Shown piece after piece: positions 1 to 8,408 of a stretch of DNA of 64,000 bases. The stretch lies in the NCBI GenBank assembly GCA_963797565.1, contig CAWCPM010000015.1, forward strand, positions 124,001-188,000, read 5' to 3'. The notes under the pieces were generated by a model that made no database searches, was not told the origin of the DNA, and was given only the letters and a program-made list of their open reading frames with translations. The position numbers and the translations under genes were made by a program. The stretch is from JAICYJ01 sp963797565 (GTDB taxonomy: Bacteria; Actinomycetota; Thermoleophilia; Gaiellales; JAICJC01). The stretch's first letter is position 1. Each line of letters begins with the position of its first letter.

Positions 1-65
1 CGCACCGCGCCGTCGCGCAGCGGCGGCCCATCCATGGGCAGCACCCAGTCGGCGCCGAGGATCAC
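1..65 (-). CDS. Amidohydrolase, N-terminal fragment (cut by window edge)
   Basis: Only the first 21 codons lie in the window. They start at a GTG whose last bases overlap the tatC stop codon (GTGA), which suggests translational coupling to tatC. The visible peptide reads ILGADWVLPMDGPPLRDGAV after the start, the pattern of the small N-terminal beta-sandwich of the metal-dependent amidohydrolase superfamily (chlorohydrolase/deaminase type), where 'VLPMDG..I.DGAV' precedes the TIM barrel. The catalytic part is outside the window, so substrate and even family membership remain provisional. Confidence 0.5.
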   Translation of the reverse strand, partial: MILGADWVLPMDGPPLRDGAV

Positions 66-850
66 GTCAGCGGCTCAGGATCGGGCTCGTCGGCGCCCCG
101 GGCCCGCTCCACGCCGACCACGATGAAGTACGACAGCCCGTACAGCACCAGCAGCGGGATGAACTCGACGATGAACGAGATCGGGTCGACGCCGGGCAGC
201 AGCATCGCCACCACGGCCAGCACCACGATCGAGATCCGCCAGTGGCGGCGCATCAGGGCCGAGCTCATGATCCGCAGGCGGGCCAGCACCAGCATCACGG
301 CCGGCATCTCGAACACGATGCCCATCGCCAGCAGCGTCAGCAGCACGAACTGGATGTAGTCCTTCGCGCGCAGCTGGTAGTTGAAGGCGTTGGAGTTGTA
401 CCCGACCAGGAAGTCGATGGCCGGTGGCACGACCAGGTACCAGCCGAAGATCACGCCGCACACGAACAGGGCCGGGATCATCATCACCAGCGGCTTCAGG
501 TGCTTGTGGTGCTGCTCGGCGAAGGCCGGGATCACGAACGCGTACAGCTGGTACGTCGCGATCGGCATGGTCAGCAGCAGCCCGGCGTAGATCGCGATCG
601 AGATCGAGGTGAGGATGCCGTCCAGCGGGCTGGTGGCCAGGAACTTGTAGGCCGTCGCTCGGGATGGCCGGGCGTGTTGGAATGCAGCGGGGCGGCCAGG
701 AAGTTCAGGATCGCGGCCGACTTGTAGAAGCAGACGGCGACTCGCGACGGTCAGCACGGCCAGCACCACGACGATCCGCGACCGCAACTCATCCAGGTGC
801 TCGACGAGCGTCAGCTGCTCATCGGGCTTGACGCGCCGGGCGCGGGCCAC
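62..850 (-). CDS. tatC: Sec-independent protein translocase TatC
   Basis: TatC is the polytopic inner-membrane receptor that binds twin-arginine signal peptides and, with TatA, exports folded proteins. The N-terminal cytoplasmic motif LVEHLDELRSR is the family hallmark, and hydrophobic helices with the typical loop 'LLPGVDPISFIVEFIPLLVLYGLSYF' style C-terminus follow (262 codons in the frame as read). It starts at GTG 850, three bases after the tatA stop. Between about 741 and 656 the frame reads an unlikely Arg-rich peptide; reading one base over gives AVAVCFYKSAAILNFLAAPL, a proper membrane segment. An extra T near 741 and a missing base near 657 would explain this pair of compensating frameshifts. 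Confidence 0.93.
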   Translation of the reverse strand: MARARRVKPDEQLTLVEHLDELRSRIVVVLAVLTVASRRLLLQVGRDPELPGRPAAFQHARPSRATAYKFLATSPLDGILTSISIAIYAGLLLTMPIATYQLYAFVIPAFAEQHHKHLKPLVMMIPALFVCGVIFGWYLVVPPAIDFLVGYNSNAFNYQLRAKDYIQFVLLTLLAMGIVFEMPAVMLVLARLRIMSSALMRRHWRISIVVLAVVAMLLPGVDPISFIVEFIPLLVLYGLSYFIVVGVERARGADEPDPEPLT

Positions 851-853
851 TTG

Positions 854-1105
854 CTAGTCCTTGGTGTGGTGGACCGGGCCCTGCTCGGTGGTGGGAGCCG
901 TGTAGGACGTCGTTGCGGGCGGCTCGAGCGAGGCGGCCGGCTGCGGCGGAGCCTCGTCCTTGTCGTCATGGCCGCTGACAGAGTCCTTGAACTCCCGGAT
1001 TCCCTTGCCCAGCGAGCGTCCCACTTCGGGGAGCCGCTTGGGGCCGAGCACGACCAACGCGATGATGAGGACGATGATGAGCTGAATCGGAGATACGTCG
1101 GGCAT
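854..1105 (-). CDS. tatA: Twin-arginine translocase subunit TatA
   Basis: TatA forms the protein-conducting assembly of the Tat system. The 83-residue protein has one N-terminal membrane helix (QLIIVLIIALVVLGPKRLPE), the conserved hinge FGP-like motif (here LGPKRLPEVG) and an amphipathic helix GRSLGKGIREFKDSV, followed by an acidic/proline-rich tail, exactly the TatA plan. It lies just upstream of tatC in the same orientation with a 3-base gap, so the two form a tatAC operon. The ATG at 1105 sits six bases after a TACTCT box, so the message is probably leaderless. Confidence 0.95.
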   Translation of the reverse strand: MPDVSPIQLIIVLIIALVVLGPKRLPEVGRSLGKGIREFKDSVSGHDDKDEAPPQPAASLEPPATTSYTAPTTEQGPVHHTKD

Positions 1106-1111
1106 GGGTTC

Positions 1112-1117
1112 AGAGTA
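1112..1117 (-). promoter_or_regulatory. -10 box of leaderless tatA promoter
   Basis: TACTCT on the minus strand, six bases (gaaccc) before the tatA ATG. No Shine-Dalgarno sequence fits in the gap, so transcription is expected to begin at or next to the start codon. Confidence 0.5.
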
Positions 1118-1124
1118 CCACGGG

Positions 1125-1157
1125 TTCGGCGACCGAATACGGGGTGGGAGCTACACT
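1125..1157 (+). promoter_or_regulatory. Candidate suf operon promoter and operator
   Basis: A TACACT -10 box lies at 1152-1157, leaving a leader of about 60 bases before sufC. The inverted repeat TTCGG-cga-CCGAA at 1125-1137 covers the expected -35 position and could be an operator. It does not resemble the classical DtxR/IdeR box, so the regulator is unknown. Confidence 0.4.
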
Positions 1158-1223
1158 TGAACCACGGGAACGGCATGCCCGGGCCCGTATGCGCACCGAC
1201 TTTCACCTCCCTGAGAGGAATAC

Positions 1224-1991
1224 ATGCCAGACCTGATCATCCGTAACCTGCACGCCTCGATCGACGGCGCCGAGATCCTGCGCGGCGTCGACCTCGAGCT
1301 CTCCCGGGGAGAGGTGCACGCGATCATGGGGCCGAACGGCTCCGGCAAGTCGACGCTGGCGCACGTGCTGATGGGCCATCCCTCCTACGAGGTGACCGAG
1401 GGTGAGGTCGAGTTCATGGGTGAGCAGGTGCTGGAGCTGGAGCCGGACGAGCGCTCCCGCCTGGGCCTGTTCCTCGCCTTCCAGTACCCGTCGGCGGTCC
1501 CCGGCGTGACGGTCGCGAACTTCCTGCGGATGGCCGTGAACGCGCACCGGCGCACGCCGGACGGCGAGGACAACCCGATCCGCATCCCCGAGTTCCGCAA
1601 GCTGCTGCAGGAGAACATGGAGCAGCTCAAGATCGATCGCACGATGACCAGCCGGTATCTCAACGACGGCTTCTCGGGCGGCGAGAAGAAGCGCATGGAG
1701 ATGCTGCAGATGGCCGTGTTGCGGCCGCAGATCGCGATCCTGGACGAGACCGACTCCGGGCTCGATATCGATGCGCTGCGGATCGTCTCCGACGGCGTCA
1801 ACAGCCTGGTCGGCCCCGAGATGGGTGCGCTCGTGATCACCCACTACTCGCGGCTTCTGAAGTACATCAAGCCCGACCACATCCATGTGCTTGTGGGCGG
1901 GCGCGTCGTTCGCTCGGGCGGCCCGGAGCTGGCCGACGAGCTGGAACGCGACGGCTATACGCCATATGGCGTTGAGGAGGCGGCTGTCTGA
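1224..1991 (+). CDS. sufC: Fe-S cluster assembly ATPase SufC
   Basis: SufC is the cytosolic ABC-type ATPase of the SufBCD scaffold that builds iron-sulfur clusters. The 255-residue protein has Walker A GPNGSGKST (about residues 36-44), the Q-loop LAFQYP, the signature FSGGEKKR, Walker B IAILDETDSGLDID with the SufC-typical DETDSGLD, and the switch motif ITHY. The start is fixed by GAGAGGA five bases upstream of ATG 1224. It is first in the run sufC-sufB-sufD and overlaps sufB by one base (TGATG), so the genes are translationally coupled. Confidence 0.97.
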   Translation: MPDLIIRNLHASIDGAEILRGVDLELSRGEVHAIMGPNGSGKSTLAHVLMGHPSYEVTEGEVEFMGEQVLELEPDERSRLGLFLAFQYPSAVPGVTVANFLRMAVNAHRRTPDGEDNPIRIPEFRKLLQENMEQLKIDRTMTSRYLNDGFSGGEKKRMEMLQMAVLRPQIAILDETDSGLDIDALRIVSDGVNSLVGPEMGALVITHYSRLLKYIKPDHIHVLVGGRVVRSGGPELADELERDGYTPYGVEEAAV

Positions 1992-3414
1992 TGTCAGACA
2001 CCGAACTAACACGCGAAGAGAGCGAAGCGGTCGCCATCGGCGACTACAAGTACGGATTCCACGACGAGGTGACATCGGTCTTCGCCACCAGGCGCGGCCT
2101 GGACGAGGAGCGTCGTGCGCGAGATCTCGGCGCACAAGTCGGAGCCGGAGTGGATGCTCGACTTCCGGCTGAAGAGCCACAAGCACTTCCTGTCGCGGCC
2201 GATGCCGCAGTGGGGCGCCGACCTCAGCACGATCGACTTCGACAACATCTACTACTACCTGAAGCCGGTCGATGAGCAGGCCAAGTCCTGGGACGACCTG
2301 CCCGACGGCATGCGCGAGACGTGGGACAAGCTGGGCATCCCCGAGGCCGAGAAGAAGTACCTTGCCGGCGTCGGCGCCCAGTACGAGTCGGAGGTCGTCT
2401 ACCACAGCCTGCAGGAGGATCTCGCCAAGCAGGGCGTGATCTTCCTGGACATGGACTCCGGGCTGCGCGAGCACGAGGAGCTGGTGCGGCAGTACTTCGG
2501 CACCATCATCCCCTACAACGACAACAAGTTCGCGGCGCTGAACTCGGCGGTGTGGTCGGGCGGCTCGTTCATCTACGTGCCGCCGGGCGTGAAGGTGGAG
2601 CTGCCGCTGCAGGCCTACTTCCGCATCAACGCCGAGAACATGGGCCAGTTCGAGCGGACGCTGATCATCGTCGACAAGGATGCCTACGTGCACTACGTCG
2701 AGGGCTGCACGGCGCCGATCTACTCGACCGACTCGCTGCACTCGGCCGTCGTCGAGATCCACGTCGCCGAGGGCGGGCGCTGCCGCTACACGACCATCCA
2801 GAACTGGTCGACGAACGTCTACAACCTCGTCACCAAGCGGGCGGTGGCCGAGCGCAACGCGACCATGGAGTGGGTCGACGGCAACCTCGGATCGCAGATC
2901 ACGATGAAGTACCCGGCCGTGATCCTGAAGGGCGACGGCGCGCACGGCGAGGTGCTGTCGATCGCCTTCGCCGGCAAGGGCCAGCACCAGGACGCGGGCG
3001 GCAAGATCACGCACGCCGCGCCCAACACCAGCTCGGTGATCACCTCCAAGTCGATCTCCAAGGACGGCGGCCGCAGCTCCTACCGCGGGCTGCTGCAGGT
3101 GAACAAGGGCTGCGGTGGGCAGCCGCTCAAAGGTGGTCTGCGACGCGCTCATCATCGACGAAGAGAGCCGCACCGACACCTACCCGTACATCAACATCGA
3201 CGAGAACGACGTCGAGATCGGGCACGAGGCCACGGTCTCGAAGATCGGTGAGGAGCAGCTCTTCTATCTGATGAGCCGCGGGCTGTCGGAGGAGGAGGCC
3301 TCGGCGATGATCGTCTCCGGGTTCGTGGAGCCGATCACGAAGGAGCTGCCGCTCGAGTACGCGGTCGAGCTGAACCGGCTGATCCAGCTGCAGATGGAGG
3401 GCTCGGTCGGATGA
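1991..3414 (+). CDS. sufB: Fe-S cluster assembly scaffold SufB (two frameshifts)
   Basis: SufB is the beta-helix scaffold subunit on which the nascent Fe-S cluster forms. The gene is recognisable over its full length (about 473 residues after repair, normal for SufB): N-terminal YKYGFHDEV, central YNDNKFAALNSAVWSGGSF and YVEGCTAPIYST, and C-terminal ISRGLSEEEA-like LMSRGLSEEEASAMIVSGF. The frame shifts after DEE at about 2111 (an extra C) and again after NKGC at about 3114 (an extra G). The total length is a multiple of three plus two, consistent with two one-base insertions. Both sit in an essential gene, so sequencing error is more likely than inactivation. The stop overlaps the sufD ATG (ATGA). 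Confidence 0.93.
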
Positions 3415-4577
3415 CGCAGACGGTGTCGGAGCCGGCCTGGCTTGCGGGCCAGCGCGCGGCGGCGCTTGAGCGCTATCAGTCGCTGCCGGTTCCGACCAAC
3501 CGCGACGAGGCGTGGCGCTACACGAACCTGCGCGGGTTCGATCCCGACCTGGCGGAGCAGCAGCCGGCGGGGCTGCTGCTGAGCGATACCGAGCTGCCCG
3601 ACGGGGTGGTGTTCGGCAACCTGGCGCGGATGGTCGCGGAGCGGCCGGAGCTGGTGGAAGGGCACCTCGGCTCGGTGGTGTCGGGCGAGGAGAAGTTCGC
3701 GGCCGGAAACGCGGCCAACTGGACGGATGGGGTGTTCCTGCTGGTGCCGGCCGGCGTCGAGGTGACGGTGCCGCTGCGGGCTTCGATCGAGGTGCCGGCC
3801 GAGGGCGCGGCCATCTACCACCGTACGCTGGTGGTGCTCGAGCGGGGCGCGCGTGCCACCTTCGCCGAGGACTACAGCTCGAACGTGCCCGGCTACGTGA
3901 ACACCGTGGTCGAGCTGGTGATCGGCGATGGTGCCCGGCTGGAGTACGTGACCACCCAGAAGCATCATCCCCAGACGCGGCAGTTCGGCTCGCATCGGGC
4001 CACGATCGGGCGCGACGGCGAGGTGGACTGGGTGGTGCTGGGGCTGGGCGGGACACGCGCCAAGTCGCGGATCGAGAGCTACCTGGCCGACCAGGGCGCG
4101 AACGCGAAGGTGACGGGCGCGTACTTCCTGACCGGCACCGAGCACGCCGACTACGACACGACGCAGGAGCACGCGGCGCCGAACACGACGTCCGACCTGT
4201 TCTTCAAGGGCGTGCTGGCCGACCACTCGCGCGCCGTATGGCGCGGCGTGATCCGGGTCGACAAGGGTGCGCAGAAGACCGACGCCTACCAGGAGAACCG
4301 AAACCTGCTGCTGTCGCACGAGGCCCATGCCGACTCGATCCCGGGCCTCGAGATCGAGGCCAACGACGTGCGCTGCACGCACGGCGCCACGATCGGGCAG
4401 ATCGACAAGCTGCAGCTGTTCTATCTGATGAGCCGCGGGCTCAGCCGGCCGCAGGCCGAGCGGCTGATCGTGCGCGGGTTCTTCCAGCCGATCCTCGACC
4501 GGATCGGCTCGGACGAGGTGCGCGAGTCACTGGCCGCAGAGCTGGAGGCGCGCATGGCCACGGACGAGGTCTCCTGA
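3411..4577 (+). CDS. sufD: Fe-S cluster assembly protein SufD
   Basis: SufD is the second beta-helix subunit that pairs with SufB in the SufBC2D complex and helps iron entry. The 388-residue protein starts with NRDEAWRYTNLRGFDPDL, the 'EeWrYT' motif common to SufD, and has the family C-terminus HGATIGQIDKLQLFYLMSRGLSRPQAERLIVRGFF, homologous to the SufB end. ATG 3411 overlaps the sufB stop by four bases. It is intact, in contrast to its neighbour. Confidence 0.96.
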   Translation: MTQTVSEPAWLAGQRAAALERYQSLPVPTNRDEAWRYTNLRGFDPDLAEQQPAGLLLSDTELPDGVVFGNLARMVAERPELVEGHLGSVVSGEEKFAAGNAANWTDGVFLLVPAGVEVTVPLRASIEVPAEGAAIYHRTLVVLERGARATFAEDYSSNVPGYVNTVVELVIGDGARLEYVTTQKHHPQTRQFGSHRATIGRDGEVDWVVLGLGGTRAKSRIESYLADQGANAKVTGAYFLTGTEHADYDTTQEHAAPNTTSDLFFKGVLADHSRAVWRGVIRVDKGAQKTDAYQENRNLLLSHEAHADSIPGLEIEANDVRCTHGATIGQIDKLQLFYLMSRGLSRPQAERLIVRGFFQPILDRIGSDEVRESLAAELEARMATDEVS

Positions 4578-4590
4578 GCGAGGCGGGCAG

Positions 4591-5724
4591 GTGAGCGACC
4601 CGCACCAGCCCGTGTTTGACCTGCTCGAGCAGGAGCTGATGCATCTGCGACCCGGCGGCGCCGAGGTGATCGACGTGCACACGCATCTCGGCCACGACGA
4701 GGACGGCATGTCGCTCGACCCGGCGGGGCTGGTGGAGATGCTCGATGCGGCGGCGGCCGAGCGGGCCGTCGTGTTCCCGCTGCACGACCCGGAGCGGGAT
4801 CCGGCCTACAGCCTGCCCAACGACCGGGTGCTTGGGTGGGCACGTGAGAGCGGCGGGCGGTTCATCCCGTTCTGCCGGCTCGACCCGCAGCAATCGCCGG
4901 CGGCCGAGGCCGAGCGCTGCCTGGCTGCGGGTGCGCGCGGGATCAAGCTGCATCCACGGGCGCAGGCGTTCTCGCTGGACGGGCTCTGCGAGCCGATCTT
5001 CGCCCTGGCCGAGCAGGCCGGCGTGCCGATCCTGATCCACGCCGGTCGCGGACTGCCCCAGGCGTTCGGCCCCGAGCTGGTGGAGCTGGCCCAGCGCCAC
5101 CCGGGTGCGCCGCTGGTGATGGCGCACGTGGGCGTGGCCGATCAGGGCGTGTTGGCCGACGGGCTGCGAGACCACCCGGCGGCGGTGTTCGACACGTCGT
5201 GGATGAACATGATGGACACGATGGCGCTGTTCGCGCGGGTGCCGGCCGAGCGGATCGTGTTCGGCTCCGATCCGCCCTACGGGCGCACCTTCGTGGGGCT
5301 GTACCTGGTGCTGCGGATGCTGGCCTGCCTCGGGATCGACCCCGAGACGCGGCGGGCGGTGGTGGGCGGCACCGTCACGCGGATGGTGGCGGGAGAGCCG
5401 CTGGCGCCGACGACGGCGCCGCGTGCGCCGCAGCAGATCCTTTTGGACGCGAAGCTGGCGCGGCTGCACGCGGGCCTGATGCTGGTGCTGGGGATCATGT
5501 TCACCGGCAGCTCGGAGCGGGCGCTGGACATGCTGTGGCTGTCGCAGATGGCCTGCCGGGACGCGAACCCCGGCGCGGCCGGCGCGGCCCTCGAGCGGAT
5601 CGCGCCGCTGCTCGAGCACTCGCAGCGGTTCCTCGAACAGCATCCGGACACGCCGCGCCAGGCGGGCGCGCCGCTGGTGCTGGCGATGGCGATCGCCGCC
5701 ACCGAAGTGCCGCAGACCATCTGA
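4591..5724 (+). CDS. Amidohydrolase-2 family TIM-barrel hydrolase
   Basis: A 377-residue protein starting at GTG 4591, 13 bases after sufD and therefore probably in the suf operon. Metal-binding features of the amidohydrolase_2 (COG2159) family are visible: VIDVHTHLG (HxH), GIKLHPRAQ, PILIHAGRG, APLVMAHVG and the late FGSDPPYG aspartate. After the barrel comes an extra helical region of about 110 residues (from 'APTTAPRAPQQIL') of unknown role. The substrate cannot be told from sequence. A hydrolase/decarboxylase of this type is not a standard Suf component, so its place in the operon may be co-transcription rather than shared function. Confidence 0.75.
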   Translation: MSDPHQPVFDLLEQELMHLRPGGAEVIDVHTHLGHDEDGMSLDPAGLVEMLDAAAAERAVVFPLHDPERDPAYSLPNDRVLGWARESGGRFIPFCRLDPQQSPAAEAERCLAAGARGIKLHPRAQAFSLDGLCEPIFALAEQAGVPILIHAGRGLPQAFGPELVELAQRHPGAPLVMAHVGVADQGVLADGLRDHPAAVFDTSWMNMMDTMALFARVPAERIVFGSDPPYGRTFVGLYLVLRMLACLGIDPETRRAVVGGTVTRMVAGEPLAPTTAPRAPQQILLDAKLARLHAGLMLVLGIMFTGSSERALDMLWLSQMACRDANPGAAGAALERIAPLLEHSQRFLEQHPDTPRQAGAPLVLAMAIAATEVPQTI

Positions 5725-5732
5725 CAGCGTCG

Positions 5733-6311
5733 CTACGACGGCGAGGTCGGTGTGGCTGCGGCGAGGCCCTGGTGGAGGAGCTGTGTGAGTCGGGCGAAGG
5801 TCTCGTCGACGTCGAGAGGGAGCCCGAAGCCGCCGCCGGCCTCGAGCGAGGCGAACCCGTGGAGGGCGGCGCGGATGATGCGGGTGGCGTGAATCGCGTC
5901 GTCCGACTCGAGGTCGTAGCCGCGAAGCACGGCGAGGACGACGTCGACCGCCTCGGCTCCCGCAGCGCTGGCTTCCGCGTCGTTGGGATCGGGCGCCCGC
6001 TGCAGCGCCGCGTAGCTGCCCGGGTGCTCACGGGCGTAGCTTCGGTAGGCGTCGGCCACGGCCGCCAGAGCGTCGCCGCGGGCGCGGCCCGCGGCGGCCG
6101 TCTGCATCGCCGCAGCGAGCCGGCGGGCGCCACGAGCCGCGAGCCGCCGGCGCAGATCGGCAAGCCCCTCGATGTGCGCGTACAGCGAGGGCGGGCGCAC
6201 TCCAAGCCGACTGGCAAGCGTCGCGAGCGTGAGTGCTTCGAGCCCCTCGGCGTCCGCGAGCTCCTCGGCAGCGCTGACAACCGCCTCGCTGTCGAGGCCG
6301 GCGCGCGGCAT
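5733..6311 (-). CDS. TetR-family transcriptional regulator
   Basis: A 192-residue protein with an N-terminal TetR helix-turn-helix: ALTLATLASRLGVRPPSLYAHIEGLADLRR is the HTH with the typical 'pslY.Hi..kddLl' ending. The C-terminal region (GDALAAVADAYRSYAREHPGSYAAL...AIHATRIIRAALHGFASLE) matches the WHG-type ligand domain. Its ATG overlaps the stop of the upstream metallo-beta-lactamase gene (TGATG), so regulator and enzyme form a two-gene operon, and it probably represses that operon from the palindrome at 7029-7049. It is convergent with the preceding amidohydrolase gene (8-base gap). Confidence 0.9.
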   Translation of the reverse strand: MPRAGLDSEAVVSAAEELADAEGLEALTLATLASRLGVRPPSLYAHIEGLADLRRRLAARGARRLAAAMQTAAAGRARGDALAAVADAYRSYAREHPGSYAALQRAPDPNDAEASAAGAEAVDVVLAVLRGYDLESDDAIHATRIIRAALHGFASLEAGGGFGLPLDVDETFARLTQLLHQGLAAATPTSPS

Positions 6312-7021
6312 CAGCCGTGCACCGCCGCGTCCGCGGCCGGTAGAGACCGGCTGGCGCGTGCGATCGCCCGGTCGATCGCGGCGCGCGGATTGCGTTGCGC
6401 GGGCCCGTGCCCAACCACCAGCAGCGGCGGGTCGAGCGCGCGCAGCTTTTGGGCCGACCCGACGTCCTTCGCCCGGTTCCAGGTCGCCATCGCAGCAAAC
6501 GGAAAGCGCAGGTAGAAGTGGCTCGTGACCGCGAGCTGCCCGTAGGCGGTGAAGACGTCGCCCGCGATCAGCGTGCGGTCGCGCGTGTCGAGGAACGCGA
6601 CGTGACCCGGACTGTGACCGGGGCTCGCAACGACCTCGAGGCTGCCGACCCGGTCGCCGCCCGAAAGCCGCACGTCCGGCACCGTCTCGAGCTTCGGCCA
6701 ACTGCCGCGCACCTTGCCCTCGACGACCTTCTCGCCTGCATGGATGCGAGCGTCAAGCTCGGGCATCAGCACCTCGACCGAGCCGCCAAGCCGTTGCTTG
6801 AGCGCGTCGAGCGAGCCGACGTGATCGCCGTGACCGTGCGTCAGCGCGATCCGCCGGATCGTCCCGCCCGCCTCCTCCGCCGCTGCGATCAACGCCCCGG
6901 CGCCGCCGCCAAGCGTGGTGTCGACCAGCGTGAAGCCATCCTCCTCGCGAACGAGGAACGCATTGACGAACCGCCAGCGGTTGAGCTGCGTCAGGTTCTC
7001 CGTGATTGTTGTGGACTTCAT
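6311..7021 (-). CDS. Metallo-beta-lactamase-fold hydrolase
   Basis: A 236-residue MBL-fold protein with the di-zinc motif THGHGDHVG (HxHxDH), the later histidine in ASPGHSPGHVAFLD, the bridging aspartate in LIAGDVFTAYG and the final histidine in LLVVGHGPA. No signal peptide is evident, so it acts in the cytosol. Members include glyoxalase II-like, lactonase and detoxifying thioesterases; the substrate here is unknown. A good ribosome site (TAGGAGGAAGAG) precedes ATG 7021, so this gene has a leader, unlike many neighbours. It is cotranscribed with the downstream TetR gene, suggesting that the regulator senses a toxic substrate. The pair is inserted between sufD and sufS on the opposite strand. 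Confidence 0.88.
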   Translation of the reverse strand: MKSTTITENLTQLNRWRFVNAFLVREEDGFTLVDTTLGGGAGALIAAAEEAGGTIRRIALTHGHGDHVGSLDALKQRLGGSVEVLMPELDARIHAGEKVVEGKVRGSWPKLETVPDVRLSGGDRVGSLEVVASPGHSPGHVAFLDTRDRTLIAGDVFTAYGQLAVTSHFYLRFPFAAMATWNRAKDVGSAQKLRALDPPLLVVGHGPAQRNPRAAIDRAIARASRSLPAADAAVHG

Positions 7022-7028
7022 CTCTTCC

Positions 7029-7071
7029 TCCTACCTATTGACAGTAGGAATATACCTCACATCAGTAGGAA
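7029..7071. promoter_or_regulatory. Candidate TetR operator
   Basis: The inverted repeat TCCTAC-N9-GTAGGA occupies 7029-7049, and the word CAGTAGGAA occurs at 7042-7050 and again at 7063-7071, 21 bases (two helical turns) apart. The elements lie directly upstream of the MBL-tetR operon, as expected for autoregulation, and on the far side within 50 bases of the sufS -10 box. Confidence 0.5.
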
Positions 7072-7110
7072 GTGCACAGCCGATGGGCAGAGGAGGGGAG
7101 CGGGCGCATC

Positions 7111-7116
7111 TACACT
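7111..7116 (+). promoter_or_regulatory. -10 box of leaderless sufS promoter
   Basis: TACACT six bases (gccgct) upstream of ATG 7123, with no Shine-Dalgarno sequence between. sufS thus has its own promoter separate from the sufCBD promoter. Confidence 0.5.
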
Positions 7117-7122
7117 GCCGCT

Positions 7123-8370
7123 ATGGCAGTCGCCGAGTTCACCACCCCGCTCGATCTCGAGCAGATCCGTGCGGATTTTCCGATCCTGGCCCAGCCCGTG
7201 CACGGCAAGCGGCTGGTGTTCCTCGATTCCGCGGCGTCCTCGCAGAAGCCGCGGCAGGTGATCGACACCCTGGTCGACGTCTACGAGACCTCCTACGCCA
7301 ACGTCCACCGCGGCGTCTACTACCTCGGCGCCCGTGCCACAGAGCGCTACGAGGGCGCGCGCGACATCATGGCCGGGTTCATAAACGCCAACGATCGCCG
7401 CGAGGTGATCTTCGTGCGCGAGGCCACCGAGGCCCTGAACCTCGTCGCCTATGCCTACGGCCGCACCTTCGTCGGCGCCGGTGACGCCATCGTCGCCACC
7501 GAGATGGAGCACCACTCGAACCTGGTGCCGTGGCAGTTCCTCGCCCAGCAGACCGGCGCCACCCTGCACTACCTGCGCCTGACCGACGACGGCAGCCTCG
7601 ACCCCGACTCGCAGGAGCGCCTGGCCGCCATCGAGAACGTCAAGCTGGTCGCCGTCGCCCACGTCTCCAACTCGCTCGGCACCATCAACGACATCCCCGC
7701 GCTGGCCACCTGGGCCCACGACCGCGGCGCCGTCCTGGTCGTCGACGGCGCGCAGGCCGCCCCCCACCGTCCGGTCGACGTCCAGGCGCTGGGCTGCGAC
7801 TTCTACGCCCTCTCCGGCCACAAGATGTGCGGCCCCGGCGCCGGCATCCTCTGGGGCCGCGCCGAGCTGCTCGAGAAGATGCCGCCGTTCCTGACCGGCG
7901 GCGAGATGATCCGCACGGTCGAGCTGGAGAAGACCACCTGGAACGACCTGCCCTGGAAGTTCGAGGCCGGCACCCCGGCGATCGCCGAGTCGATCGCGCT
8001 GGGCGCCGCCGCCGAGTACCTGCAGGGCATCGGCATGGAGGCGATCGAGGCGCACGAGCATGCCCTCACCGCCTACGCCTACGACGTGCTTGACGGCATC
8101 AGCGCGGTCACCCAGTACGGGCCGAAGCCGCCCAACCGGGCCGGCATCCTCAGCTTCAACGTGGGCAACGTCCACCCCCACGACGTCGCCCAGGTGCTCG
8201 ACTCGGAGGGCATCGCCGTCCGCGCCGGCCACCACTGCACGCAGCCGCTGATGCGCCGCTTCGACCTGCAGGCCACCACCCGCGCCAGCGTCTACATCTA
8301 CAACGGCCGCGACGACATCGATGCGCTGGCGCTCGGCATCGAGAAGGTCAAGCGCACCTTCTCCGTGTAG
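7123..8370 (+). CDS. sufS: Cysteine desulfurase SufS
   Basis: SufS is the PLP-dependent group II cysteine desulfurase that takes sulfur from cysteine as a persulfide and hands it to SufU. The 415-residue protein shows the N-terminal FLDSAASSQKP, the histidine of ATEMEHHSNLVPWQ, the PLP lysine in LSGHKMCGPGAGILWG and the persulfide-forming cysteine in RAGHHCTQPLMRRF. ATG 7123 is chosen because the upstream extension lacks family similarity and the start lies six bases after a TACACT box. It is followed by sufU with a 38-base gap containing another promoter-like TACACT. Confidence 0.97.
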   Translation: MAVAEFTTPLDLEQIRADFPILAQPVHGKRLVFLDSAASSQKPRQVIDTLVDVYETSYANVHRGVYYLGARATERYEGARDIMAGFINANDRREVIFVREATEALNLVAYAYGRTFVGAGDAIVATEMEHHSNLVPWQFLAQQTGATLHYLRLTDDGSLDPDSQERLAAIENVKLVAVAHVSNSLGTINDIPALATWAHDRGAVLVVDGAQAAPHRPVDVQALGCDFYALSGHKMCGPGAGILWGRAELLEKMPPFLTGGEMIRTVELEKTTWNDLPWKFEAGTPAIAESIALGAAAEYLQGIGMEAIEAHEHALTAYAYDVLDGISAVTQYGPKPPNRAGILSFNVGNVHPHDVAQVLDSEGIAVRAGHHCTQPLMRRFDLQATTRASVYIYNGRDDIDALALGIEKVKRTFSV

Positions 8371-8393
8371 ACGGGCGGCTCGCGGGGCACCGG

Positions 8394-8399
8394 TACACT
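8394..8399 (+). promoter_or_regulatory. -10 box of sufU promoter
   Basis: TACACT nine bases upstream of ATG 8409. The gap holds no Shine-Dalgarno sequence, so sufU may be read both from sufS and from this near-leaderless promoter. Confidence 0.4.
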
Positions 8400-8408
8400 T
8401 CAAGTGCG

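Noticed and set aside
1203..3179. Very long minus-strand open frame opposite sufC/sufB
   Set aside because: It is the antisense shadow of well-conserved plus-strand genes, rich in Arg/Leu/Val/His, without any recognisable domain.
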